The translations under genes were made by a program, and so were the position numbers. 64,000 nucleotides of DNA from Mycolicibacterium fortuitum subsp. fortuitum. GTDB taxonomy: Bacteria; Actinomycetota; Actinomycetes; Mycobacteriales; Mycobacteriaceae. The stretch spans positions 1,364,001 through 1,428,000 of the forward strand of contig NZ_AP025518.1 in NCBI RefSeq assembly GCF_022179545.1, given 5' to 3'. This document shows positions 56,939-64,000 of this stretch, piece after piece; within the stretch, counting starts at the first letter, position 1; the number at the start of each line of letters is the position of its first letter. Under the pieces are notes generated by a model, which saw nothing but the letters and a program-made list of their open reading frames with translations, did not search any database and was not told the origin of the DNA.

Positions 56939-58230
56939 GTCAGCCGCTCCGCCACCGTGCCGCCGGTCCACCGGGCACCCAGTCGTTGCGCAGCCCGCAG
57001 TCCCGATGCCGCGCCGTCCTCATGAAATCCCCAGCCGTGGTACGCCCCGGCGAAGACGATGCGATCATCGTTGAGCTGAGGCAGAAGTTCTTGTGCGGCC
57101 ACGGACTCGGCGGTGTATGCCGGATGTTCGTAGACCATCTCGGCGACGACTTTCGACGGATCCACCAGATGGGCGCCGCCCAGGGTCACCAGGTACCTGC
57201 GGGAGCCTCCCAGCCTCATCAGTCTGGTGATGTCGTAGCTGACGGTAACGGCGTGGTCTTCGGAGTCGATCAGGTAGTTCCAGGAAGCACGCGCCTTCGG
57301 CAGGCGGGGCAGCACCGAATCGTCGGTGTGCAGCTGAGCCTGGTTGAGGCTGTAGGGGATGGCTCCGAGGATGCGCCGTTCGTTCTCGCTCGGGGGGTCG
57401 AGCATCAGCAGCGCCTGGTTCGGATGGGTGGCGATGATCGCGGCATCGAACCGCCGCGGCGGCTGCCCGTCGACGGTGACCAGCACGCCGTCCACGCATC
57501 GCCGCACGGATCGCACCCGTGCGCCGGTCACCGCCTCGGGCAGCCGGGACACGATGGCGTCGACATAGTTGGCTGATCCGCCGACCACGGTGCGCCATGT
57601 CGGAGAACCGAACACCGACAGCATGCCGTGGTGTTGCAGGAAGACGAACAGGTACCGTGCTGGGTAGCGCAGGGCCTCACCCGGCGGGCAGGACCACACC
57701 GCGGCCACCAGTGGGGTGATGAATCGGTCGGTGAAATACCGGGAGAATCCGTGCCGGTGCAGGAACTCGTCGAGGGTGACCTCGTCTTCGCCTGCCGTGC
57801 GCAGCAATTGGGTTGCCAGCCGGTGAAATCGGGTGATCTCGCCCAGCATCAGCAGATAGCGTGGCCGGCCCAGATTGGACCAGCTGGGGAACAGCCCGCT
57901 CAGGCCACGCGCTCCGGCGTACTCAAGCCCGGTGCCGTCGTCGCGCACGGACATCGACATGTCGGTGTCCTGCGTACGGATCCCGAGTTCGTCGAACAGC
58001 CGGCACAGAGTCGGATATGTGCGGTCGTTGTGCACCAGGAAGGCGGTGTCGAGTGCGACGGTGCGCCCGTCTTCGATGACGTGCTGGGTATGGGCGTGAC
58101 CGCCGAAGCGGGTATCTGCTTCCAGCAGCGTGACGCGGTCACGTGCGGACAGGACATACGCGGCCGTGAGACCGGCGACGCCGCTACCGATCACCGCAAC
58201 GGTGCGCCCACGGGGATGAATGTGTTCCAC
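56932..58230 (-). CDS. FAD-dependent amine-oxidase-like oxidoreductase (Rv0449c-like)
   Basis: A 432-residue flavoprotein. The N-terminal dinucleotide fold is VAVIGSGVAGLTAAYVLS, with EADTRFGGHAHTQHV. Later motifs include AWSCPPGEALRYPARYLFVFLQHHGML and the C-terminal FAGAYHGWGFHEDGAASG, which binds the flavin. The family occurs with DUF1365 and CFA-type methyltransferases and probably acts on unsaturated or methylene lipid intermediates as desaturase or isomerase (inference). First gene of the block; the whole group is coupled down to sigK and rskA. Confidence 0.9.
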   Translation of the reverse strand: MEHIHPRGRTVAVIGSGVAGLTAAYVLSARDRVTLLEADTRFGGHAHTQHVIEDGRTVALDTAFLVHNDRTYPTLCRLFDELGIRTQDTDMSMSVRDDGTGLEYAGARGLSGLFPSWSNLGRPRYLLMLGEITRFHRLATQLLRTAGEDEVTLDEFLHRHGFSRYFTDRFITPLVAAVWSCPPGEALRYPARYLFVFLQHHGMLSVFGSPTWRTVVGGSANYVDAIVSRLPEAVTGARVRSVRRCVDGVLVTVDGQPPRRFDAAIIATHPNQALLMLDPPSENERRILGAIPYSLNQAQLHTDDSVLPRLPKARASWNYLIDSEDHAVTVSYDITRLMRLGGSRRYLVTLGGAHLVDPSKVVAEMVYEHPAYTAESVAAQELLPQLNDDRIVFAGAYHGWGFHEDGAASGLRAAQRLGARWTGGTVAERLTC

Positions 58231-58273
58231 ATCCGGTATTCGGAGCTGATCGAGGTCCGGATGGGAACAACTT

Positions 58274-59092
58274 CTACCGGAGTTCGGCTATCACCTTCCC
58301 GAATGCCTCGGCGTGGGCGATCTGCACGATGACGTAGCTGATCCCGTACTTGTCGCGCAGGCCGCGAATGTGGTCGGCCATGGCACTGACCGACCCCGAC
58401 AGCACTCCGGGGTGGCGCAGGAGTTCTTCGTCGCTGAGCCCGGGCAGAAAATGGCGGGGGACGTTGAGGATGGGCATCTCGCTGCCGGGCGCCGGCATCG
58501 CGGTGACAGCGATGTTGAGTTGCAGTTGGTCGAACCGGTCACCGGCGGCGTTGCGCACGAAGGAGATTCGGTCGGCCAGAGGGTCACCTTCGACGTGATC
58601 CCCGCCGGTGAGGCCGATGATGTCTGCGGTGCGGGCTGCCACCGTCAGCAGTCGGTCACCATTGCCCGCGATGAGGATCGGTATGTCGGGAGCGTGTTCT
58701 TTGAGGTACTCGGTGGTGTGGCGCAGATAGTCGATGCGGTCGCGGGCACTGGGAAACGGCAGTTCGGCGGCCTCGAACTCCTCGCGCACGTAGCCGGCCC
58801 CGAGGCCGAGGTCGAATCGACCTCCGGACAGATCGCGTAGGGCGGTGGCATCGCGCGCCAGCAATGCCGGCTTGTAGAAGCCGGCATTGAGCACGAATGT
58901 CCCGATGCGCAGCGTGCTGGTCGCCGCTGCGATCGCGGTCAGGGTGGGGAACGGGGCGGGGGCACCGAGATGGTCGGGCACGTTGAGTACGTCGAAGCCG
59001 AGGTCTTCGGCTCGGCGCGCGGTATCGGCGATCTGCGATTGGGATCCGGTGGCGCGCAGACTGACACCAAAGCGGAAATCGTTGGGCATCAC
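58274..59092 (-). CDS. LLM class F420-dependent oxidoreductase
   Basis: A 272-residue luciferase-like protein. FRFGVSLRATGSQSQIADTARRAEDLGFDVLNVPDH and RFDLGLGAGYVREEFEAAELPFPS, with a SVSAMADHIRGLRDKYGISY ending, place it with mycobacterial F420-dependent enzymes (MSMEG_2516-like subgroup). It has no operon partner; the gene at 56932 follows 43 bp downstream and could be read from it. The substrate is unknown. Confidence 0.85.
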   Translation of the reverse strand: MMPNDFRFGVSLRATGSQSQIADTARRAEDLGFDVLNVPDHLGAPAPFPTLTAIAAATSTLRIGTFVLNAGFYKPALLARDATALRDLSGGRFDLGLGAGYVREEFEAAELPFPSARDRIDYLRHTTEYLKEHAPDIPILIAGNGDRLLTVAARTADIIGLTGGDHVEGDPLADRISFVRNAAGDRFDQLQLNIAVTAMPAPGSEMPILNVPRHFLPGLSDEELLRHPGVLSGSVSAMADHIRGLRDKYGISYVIVQIAHAEAFGKVIAELR

Positions 59093-59151
59093 CCGATCTT
59101 AAGCACGGTGACCGCAGGTTTGGGGGCGTCTGCTGCGGGCAATTCTGAGCC

Positions 59152-60249
59152 GTGACAAGTCATCCGACGGTGGGCGTGGAGGAAGAGTTCCTGCTCATCG
59201 ACCCGCAGAGTGGCGAGCCGATCGCCCGTAACAAACAGGTCGCCGCGCACGCCGCCGAGCACGGGGTCGACCTGCAATTGGAGCTGACCAGCTGCCAGGT
59301 CGAAACCACCACGGACGTGATGGACACCAGCGCTGCGTTGCGCCGCGAACTGACCCGGTTGCGGCAGACCGCCACCGAGGCGGCCGCGGCCGCCGGGACG
59401 CAGTTGTTGGCCGTCGGCCTGCCGCCGACCGTGCCGCACAAATTTCCGGTCACACCGACCGCGCGCTACCGCAGGATCGCCCACAGGTTCGGCATGATCG
59501 CCCACGAACAGGGCATCTGTGGCTGCCACGTGCACGTCGCGGTGCCTGACCGCGAGTCTGCGATCCACGTCAGCAACTGGCTGCGGCCATGGCTGCACGT
59601 GTTGCTGGCGCTGACCGCCAACTCGGCGATCTACCGCAACACCGACAGCGGCTACGCCAGCTTCCGCAGCGTGCTGTGGTCGCGCTGGCCGAGTTCCGGT
59701 CCGCCGCCGCACTTCGATTCGGTGGCAGAGTACGACGCCAGCGTCGCCATGCTGGAGCGCGCCGGCGCTGCGCTGGACGACGGCATGATCTATTGGGATG
59801 TCAGGCCGTCGGCGAACTTCCCGACCGTGGAGGTGCGGGTCTGCGATGTGCCCGCCACCGTGGCCGAGACGGTCCTGGTGGCCACGTTGATCCGCGCCGG
59901 CGTCATGACGGCGCTGCGCGGTTACGACGAAGGCGAATCCGTTCCGCGTCTGGCGGACAGCCAGATCCGCGCCGCACATTGGAAGGCCGCTCACGACGGC
60001 CTGGACGGCGACGGTATCGATCTGTTGGGCGACCAGTCGACGGTGCCGTTACGGGAATTGCTCGACCGATTCGTCGAAACGGTGCGCCCCGCGTTGTCGC
60101 TGTTGGACGACTACGAGATGGTGCGCGGTGAGATCGCCCGCATCGCGGCTGAGGGCAACGGCGCGATGCGCCAGCGTGAAGCCTGGCGACGACGCGGTGA
60201 AATCGCCGACGTGATAAGGGAATTGGCAGCCGCTGCGGTCAGCGACTAG
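59152..60249 (+). CDS. Glutamate-cysteine ligase-like carboxylate-amine ligase (YbdK family)
   Basis: A 365-residue GCS2/YbdK-type ligase. It shows TVGVEEEFLLID at the start, ELTSCQVETTTDV with a metal-binding Glu, QGICGCHVHVAVPDRESAI and DVRPSANFPTVEVRVCD in the active site. These enzymes couple glutamate to an amine with ATP; M. tuberculosis Rv0433 is similar. Mycothiol makers do not need glutathione, so the product is uncertain. GTG start at 59152. It overlaps the convergent gamma-glutamylcyclotransferase-like gene by four bases. Confidence 0.9.
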   Translation: MTSHPTVGVEEEFLLIDPQSGEPIARNKQVAAHAAEHGVDLQLELTSCQVETTTDVMDTSAALRRELTRLRQTATEAAAAAGTQLLAVGLPPTVPHKFPVTPTARYRRIAHRFGMIAHEQGICGCHVHVAVPDRESAIHVSNWLRPWLHVLLALTANSAIYRNTDSGYASFRSVLWSRWPSSGPPPHFDSVAEYDASVAMLERAGAALDDGMIYWDVRPSANFPTVEVRVCDVPATVAETVLVATLIRAGVMTALRGYDEGESVPRLADSQIRAAHWKAAHDGLDGDGIDLLGDQSTVPLRELLDRFVETVRPALSLLDDYEMVRGEIARIAAEGNGAMRQREAWRRRGEIADVIRELAAAAVSD

Positions 60250-60665
60250 TGCGCCCAGCGCCGCAGGAATTCCAGCCACGGGGCGGGGAGCTCGTGGTGC
60301 ACCGCGCCGGACAGGATGCGCTCCAGGTATCCCGGTCGCGGTGGCCCGGGTTCGACGCGATGATCGATGTAGACCCAGGCCCGTTCAGCGCCGGCGGCAG
60401 TATGCACGGTCAACCGGTCCCGGCGGTAGCGCACCGGAACGCCCTCGGCGACGTCGAGGGCGGCCAAATCGTGGTCGGTGACCTGCCACAGAACGCCGTG
60501 CACCGCTCCTGTGCCGTGCGGTTCGATGGTGGCGACGCCGCGCTGGTTGATCAGCCAGCTGTGGCCCTCAAGATGAGCGGGCCTGGGATCGACCGCGCCC
60601 GGACAGCGCCGGGCCATCTGTGTCACGCACAGATTCGAGCCGTAGGCGAAGTACGGGTGAAGCAT
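60246..60665 (-). CDS. Gamma-glutamylcyclotransferase-like (AIG2/GGCT) protein
   Basis: A 139-residue protein of the gamma-glutamylcyclotransferase fold. The substrate loop is YFAYGSNL near the N-terminus, with the expected acidic residue in LDVAEGVPVRYRR. The enzyme class releases 5-oxoproline from gamma-glutamyl amines. Its ATG follows the mntH TGA with no gap (TGAATG), so it is coupled to the metal transporter. It faces the gamma-glutamyl-forming YbdK-like gene, an interesting functional pairing. Confidence 0.85.
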   Translation of the reverse strand: MLHPYFAYGSNLCVTQMARRCPGAVDPRPAHLEGHSWLINQRGVATIEPHGTGAVHGVLWQVTDHDLAALDVAEGVPVRYRRDRLTVHTAAGAERAWVYIDHRVEPGPPRPGYLERILSGAVHHELPAPWLEFLRRWAH

Positions 60666-61895
60666 TCAGCCCTTCACGGTCAGATAGATCAGCACCACGT
60701 TGAGCACACTAATCAACCCGGCAACCCCCCAGCCCAGCGCCGTGGTGAGCCGGTGGTTGACGTCCTCGCCCATCAGGTTGGCTTTGCTGGTCAGGCGCAC
60801 CAGCGGGATGAGCGCCAGCGGTATGCCGAACGAGAGCACCACCTGGGACAGCACCAGCGCGCGGCTGGGGTCCACGCCGATGGCCAGGATGACCAGCGCC
60901 GGGATCAGGGTCACCATCCGGCGCAGCAGCAGCGGGTAGGAGCGGCGCAGCAGCCCCTGCATGATCATCGCGCCCGCGTACGCACCGACTGACGTGGACG
61001 CCAGCCCGGAGGCGAGCAGCCCGATGGCGAACAGCAGGGCCACCGTCGGGCCCAGGGTGTCGCGGACGGCGGCGTGGGCGCCCTCGATGGAGTCGGTGTT
61101 GTCGCGTCCCTGCAGGTTGGTCGCCGCGACCAACAGCATGGCCAGGTTGACGGCACCCGCCAGCAACATCGCGAGCCCGACGTCGTAGCGGGTGATCCGC
61201 AGCAGGCGGCGCCGGACAGTGCCCGGTTGAAGGTGGCCGTGACGGTCGCGGGCGAGCCCGGAGTGTAGGTAGACCGCGTGCGGCATCACGGTCGCACCGA
61301 GCATCGCGGTGGCCAACAGCAGGCTCTCGGCGCCCTGGAACCGGGGAATCAGCCCGCCGGCAACCTCGGCTGCCGGAGGAGTCTCGACGAACAGACTGGT
61401 CAGAAAGCCGACGGCGATGATCATCAGCAGGCCGGTGATCACCCGTTCGAAGACCCGTTGCCCACGCCGGTTCTGCACACTCAGCAGCAGCAGCGACACC
61501 AGCCCGGTGATCAGACCGCCGAGGAGCAGCGGCAGGTCGAACAACAGGTGCAGGGCGATCGCTCCGCCGACCACCTCGGCGAGATCTGTTGCGACCGCGA
61601 CCAATTCGGCCTGGATCCAGTAAGCGATGCGTGTCGGGGTGCGGCTGTGGTCGGCGACCACCTCGGGAAGCGAGCGACCGGTGACCAGACCCAGCTTGGC
61701 CGACAGGTACTGGACCAGGCCGGCCATGGCGTTGGCCACCACGATGACCCACACAAGTAGGTACCCGAATTGGGCACCCGCGCTGACATTGGCAGCGACA
61801 TTGCCGGGGTCGACATAGGCGATGGCGGCGACGAACGCCGGCCCGAGCAGCACCCAACTCGGCGCCCTCGTGTGCGCCTTGGTGTCTTCTAACAA
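60666..61895 (-). CDS. mntH: Nramp-type Mn2+/metal transporter MntH
   Basis: A 409-residue, 11-TM Nramp transporter. The metal-binding helix 1 motif is AYVDPGNVAAN (DPGN), and helix 6 reads ATAMLGATVMPHAVYLHSGL with the required A-x-V-M-P-H. It imports Mn2+ or Fe2+ with protons. The start is TTG at 61895, preceded by AGGTGGGG; no ATG or GTG fits. A GGGTACCC palindrome lies 37 bp upstream. Forms a coupled unit with the GGCT-like gene. Confidence 0.93.
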   Translation of the reverse strand: MLEDTKAHTRAPSWVLLGPAFVAAIAYVDPGNVAANVSAGAQFGYLLVWVIVVANAMAGLVQYLSAKLGLVTGRSLPEVVADHSRTPTRIAYWIQAELVAVATDLAEVVGGAIALHLLFDLPLLLGGLITGLVSLLLLSVQNRRGQRVFERVITGLLMIIAVGFLTSLFVETPPAAEVAGGLIPRFQGAESLLLATAMLGATVMPHAVYLHSGLARDRHGHLQPGTVRRRLLRITRYDVGLAMLLAGAVNLAMLLVAATNLQGRDNTDSIEGAHAAVRDTLGPTVALLFAIGLLASGLASTSVGAYAGAMIMQGLLRRSYPLLLRRMVTLIPALVILAIGVDPSRALVLSQVVLSFGIPLALIPLVRLTSKANLMGEDVNHRLTTALGWGVAGLISVLNVVLIYLTVKG

Positions 61896-61931
61896 CGCCC
61901 CACCTTCTATCCGGGTATGCGAATAGAAAAG

Positions 61932-61945
61932 TTAGGGTACCCGAA
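61932..61945. promoter_or_regulatory. Palindrome TTAGGGTACCCGAA upstream of mntH
   Basis: A 14-bp near-perfect palindrome (TTnGGGTACCCnAA) with an 8-bp core GGGTACCC. It lies 37 bp upstream of the mntH start. A manganese- or iron-sensing DtxR-type repressor (MntR or IdeR) is the natural candidate, although the sequence is not a full IdeR box. Confidence 0.4.
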
Positions 61946-61987
61946 ACCTTGTGGTGGCAATCAGCCACGGGGCGCGAACCCGGGCTG

Positions 61988-62215
61988 TCACCATCCGACA
62001 CCCATGCCGCTGAACCCGAACACCGGCCCGTACCAGGGGCCGGTGTTCAAGGCGGGAGGGGACGTCACGATCGCGGTGCTGCCGTTGGTCTGGCATTGCG
62101 TGGTGTGCGGCGACGTGGTGGTGCATCTGGGTGCAGCGGAGCCGAGCGGCGCCGTGAGAATCGCCAGAGCCAGCACGGCCGGCAACGCCGCCAGGCCCCG
62201 AAATGTATTGCTCAT
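61988..62215 (-). CDS. Small secreted protein A
   Basis: A 75-residue precursor with a signal peptide (LAALPAVLALAILTAPLGSAA, cleavage near residue 28) and a short mature part. It has two Cys (PRCTTTS and TQCQTNG) likely to form a disulfide, followed by IVTSPPALNTGP and a Gly/Trp tail. It is similar in plan and in the TTxC-x-GN/S-x-I-x-PP pattern to the next gene, so the two are probably paralogues. Start at 62215, with GGAGCAGG upstream. Confidence 0.75.
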   Translation of the reverse strand: MSNTFRGLAALPAVLALAILTAPLGSAAPRCTTTSPHTTQCQTNGSTAIVTSPPALNTGPWYGPVFGFSGMGVGW

Positions 62216-62270
62216 GACCTGCTCCGATCGCTGGAGCAAGTCTACGTCCGAACTGCGCCGTCAGCGCTGG

Positions 62271-62537
62271 TCAGAGGACAAAAAAGTCGTCATCCCAGGG
62301 GAACATCCCGTATCCGGGCTGCGGCGGTGTCGAGTCGATCTGAACGTTGCCCTCGGACGCGCACTCGGTGGTCTGGCCACCCTCGACCGAACTGCCACCG
62401 GTCACCTCGCACTGCGGCAGCAGCCGAGGCTCGCTCGGAGCGCTTGGCTCGGCCGAGGCCAGTGGGGCCAGGGCGATCGCCGCGGAAGCACCCCCGACCA
62501 TCAGACAACCGGTCAGCGTGGTGAGGCGAATCTTCAT
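62271..62537 (-). CDS. Small secreted protein B (paralogue of A)
   Basis: An 88-residue precursor. The signal peptide is MKIRLTTLTG with a hydrophobic core and cleavage after LASA (near residue 29). The mature part has two Cys (LPQCEVTG and TTECASEGN) and VQIDSTPPQPGYG, mirroring protein A. GGAAGGAG stands well before the ATG. Mycobacteria encode many such two-Cys secreted proteins of unknown function. It lies 55 bp upstream of protein A and may be cotranscribed with it. Confidence 0.75.
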   Translation of the reverse strand: MKIRLTTLTGCLMVGGASAAIALAPLASAEPSAPSEPRLLPQCEVTGGSSVEGGQTTECASEGNVQIDSTPPQPGYGMFPWDDDFFVL

Positions 62538-62562
62538 CGCGGCGCTCCTTCCTGCGGGGGGT

Positions 62563-63639
62563 TTATCCGGCAGCGTACAGACCCTTCCCGGTGATCAACG
62601 GCAGATCCAGAGTCGTCCGGATACCCGGCTTGGCATCCACCACCGCCGGAATCGCATTGACCACCCGCGCCGCCGTGGCGACCAGACCGGCATGGTTGTG
62701 GTCTCCGTTCGGACTGCTAAGGCACAAGTCCAGGGTGTAAGACGGTTCACCGGTCACCACCACGCGGTAGGAACCGCCCTCCTGCGCCGGCTGTGGCCAC
62801 TCGGGGCACAGGTCGTCGCGCAGCCGCGTCACGTGCTCCAACACCACGGCCGCCTTGCCGTCGCGCATACCGCGCACCTCGAAACGCAATGCGGCGGTGG
62901 TTCCCTCGGGGACGCGCCCGGCTGCGATGTCGAAGTCTTCCGGCGCCGGAACCCGGGTGTGCTCCTCGGTGACCGCGTCGAGTTCGATGCCGAGTCCGGC
63001 GGCCAGCTGCCGGACCACCGAACCCCAGGCCAAGGACAGCACGCCTGGTTGCAGCAGCATCGGGGTCTCGTCGATGGGCTTACCGAAGCCCATCACGTCG
63101 AACATCACCGCCGGGCTGTCGTAGGTCGCGTAGTCGACGATCTCCATGCACCGGATCTGCTCGATCTGCTGGCAGGTGCCGGCAAGGGCCAGGGGCAGCA
63201 GATCATTGGCGAAGCCAGGGTCGATGCCGTTGACGAAGATGCTGGCCCCGCCGGCCTCGGCCGCAGTGGCGATGGGCTCGATCAACTCAGCCGGCAGCAC
63301 CTCCCACGGGTACTGGAGAAACACCGCGGAGCTGGCGACGACATTGACCCCGGCCGACAGGATGCGACGGTAGTCCTCAAGCGCCTCGGGCAGCCGGTTG
63401 TCGGCGAGCGCGGTGTAGACCACACATTCCGGCTTGGCCGCCAGGATCGCGTCTAGGTCGTCAGTGGCCAGTATTCCTGTCGAAACGTCAAGGCCGGCAA
63501 GCTCTCCGGCGTCCTTCCCGGCCTTGGCCGACGAGGAGACCCACACACCGGTGAGTTCGTAGTCCGGATTGGTGACGAGCTGCGCGAGAGCGTGCTTGCC
63601 GACGTTTCCGGTACCGATCGCCGCTACGCGAATGGCCAT
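62563..63639 (-). CDS. DapB-like NAD(P)-binding dehydrogenase
   Basis: A 358-residue protein. It has the dihydrodipicolinate-reductase-type N-terminal fold IRVAAIGTGNVGKHALAQLV, with VYTALADNR and ILSAGVNVVASS, followed by GIDPGFANDLLPLALAG and a C-terminal NAIPAVVDAKPGIRTTLDLP. Mycobacteria have many such genes, some annotated as amine dehydrogenase-like, mostly uncharacterised. The ribosome-binding site GAGGAG overlaps the stop of the upstream SDR gene, so the two are coupled. Confidence 0.88.
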   Translation of the reverse strand: MAIRVAAIGTGNVGKHALAQLVTNPDYELTGVWVSSSAKAGKDAGELAGLDVSTGILATDDLDAILAAKPECVVYTALADNRLPEALEDYRRILSAGVNVVASSAVFLQYPWEVLPAELIEPIATAAEAGGASIFVNGIDPGFANDLLPLALAGTCQQIEQIRCMEIVDYATYDSPAVMFDVMGFGKPIDETPMLLQPGVLSLAWGSVVRQLAAGLGIELDAVTEEHTRVPAPEDFDIAAGRVPEGTTAALRFEVRGMRDGKAAVVLEHVTRLRDDLCPEWPQPAQEGGSYRVVVTGEPSYTLDLCLSSPNGDHNHAGLVATAARVVNAIPAVVDAKPGIRTTLDLPLITGKGLYAAG

Positions 63640-63647
63640 TTCACTCC

Positions 63648-64000
63648 TCAGAGGTCAGGGATCGGGAGGTCGAGATTGGGCATGTTGAGGCCGCCGTCGA
63701 CCTCGAGCACCTTGCCGGTCAGATAGCTGCCCGCCGGGGACGACAGATACACCGCGGCAGCGGCGATGTCCGCCGGATCACCGAGGCGGCGCAGCGGGGT
63801 GGCCTTCTCCATCGGGTCTCGCAGGGCGTCGTTGGAGGCGACGATGTCGAGCGCCGAGGTCAGGATCGAGCCGGGGGCGATGGCGTTGACGCGGATGCGC
63901 GGGCACAGGTCGAGCGCCGAGAGTCGGGTGTAGTGCGCCAGGGCAGCCTTGGCGGTGCCGTAGGCGGCGAACCCACGCCCCGCCAGTCGGCCGACCGTGG
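63648..64000 (-). CDS. SDR family oxidoreductase (5' end outside window)
   Basis: The last 117 codons of a short-chain dehydrogenase, read from the window edge to the TGA at 63648. [13 protein letters not shown] contains the YxxxK site, [16 protein letters not shown] the post-active-site loop, and [20 protein letters not shown] the C-terminal strand. The N-terminus, with the cofactor motif, is beyond the window. It is coupled to the DapB-like gene nine bases downstream. Confidence 0.88.
   Translation of the reverse strand, partial: TVGRLAGRGFAAYGTAKAALAHYTRLSALDLCPRIRVNAIAPGSILTSALDIVASNDALRDPMEKATPLRRLGDPADIAAAAVYLSSPAGSYLTGKVLEVDGGLNMPNLDLPIPDL

Overview
The window looks like chromosome of a fast-growing mycobacterium (Mycolicibacterium-type). 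It is GC-rich, many genes are translationally coupled by ATGA/GTGA overlaps, and it holds two mmpS-mmpL pairs, an Emb-type arabinosyltransferase, a DUF732 protein and the mycobacterial sigK block (rskA, sigK, Rv0446c-, ufaA1-, Rv0448c- and Rv0449c-like genes). The species cannot be fixed from the sequence alone.

Layout. (1) 1-13.5 kb: a catabolic locus. A divergent SMP-30-type lactonase (cut by the window edge) faces a ten-gene operon: SDR, Rieske oxygenase, luciferase-like monooxygenase, Baeyer-Villiger-type monooxygenase, TauD-type dioxygenase, second SDR, class III CoA-transferase and two large/small acyl-CoA dehydrogenase pairs. This order suggests oxidation and ring cleavage of a bulky (terpenoid- or steroid-like) compound, CoA activation and beta-oxidation; the substrate is unknown. 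(2) 13.5-22.5 kb: VOC protein, cupin, GNAT, an Hsp20 with a CIRCE operator, a Cmx-type chloramphenicol efflux pump with a probable regulatory leader peptide, and a thiolase / carotenoid oxygenase / double-HxlR operon.

(3) 22.8-38.5 kb: an accessory region with a decayed SDR, an orphan repeat array next to tRNA-Arg(CCT), and a RicR/CsoR-type copper-sensing repressor. Around it are palindromes of the form TACCC-N5-GGGTA (three perfect, three with one mismatch, one further perfect copy without an obvious gene). They precede a rhodanese lipoprotein, a DHA2 efflux/USP operon, a small ORF plus EamA transporter, mmpS-mmpL, and a CopZ / His-rich exported protein / copper P-type ATPase operon. I read this as one copper regulon that unusually includes an MmpS-MmpL exporter and two small-molecule exporters.

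(4) 38.5-52.8 kb: HAD hydrolase, a stand-alone Emb paralogue divergent from a TetR gene, a large Pro-rich envelope protein with Tyr/Trp pentapeptide repeats, a polyketide-cyclase-like protein, a MarR gene divergent from a second mmpS-mmpL, a DinB protein and an Hsp31/HchA-type protein. (5) 52.9-58.2 kb: the sigK locus, in which rskA carries an in-frame amber codon just before its membrane segment. (6) 58.3-64 kb: LLM oxidoreductase, glutamate-cysteine-ligase-like protein, mntH with a gamma-glutamylcyclotransferase-like partner, two related small secreted proteins, a DapB-like dehydrogenase and a truncated SDR. No CRISPR array, rRNA gene, intact insertion sequence or prophage was seen.
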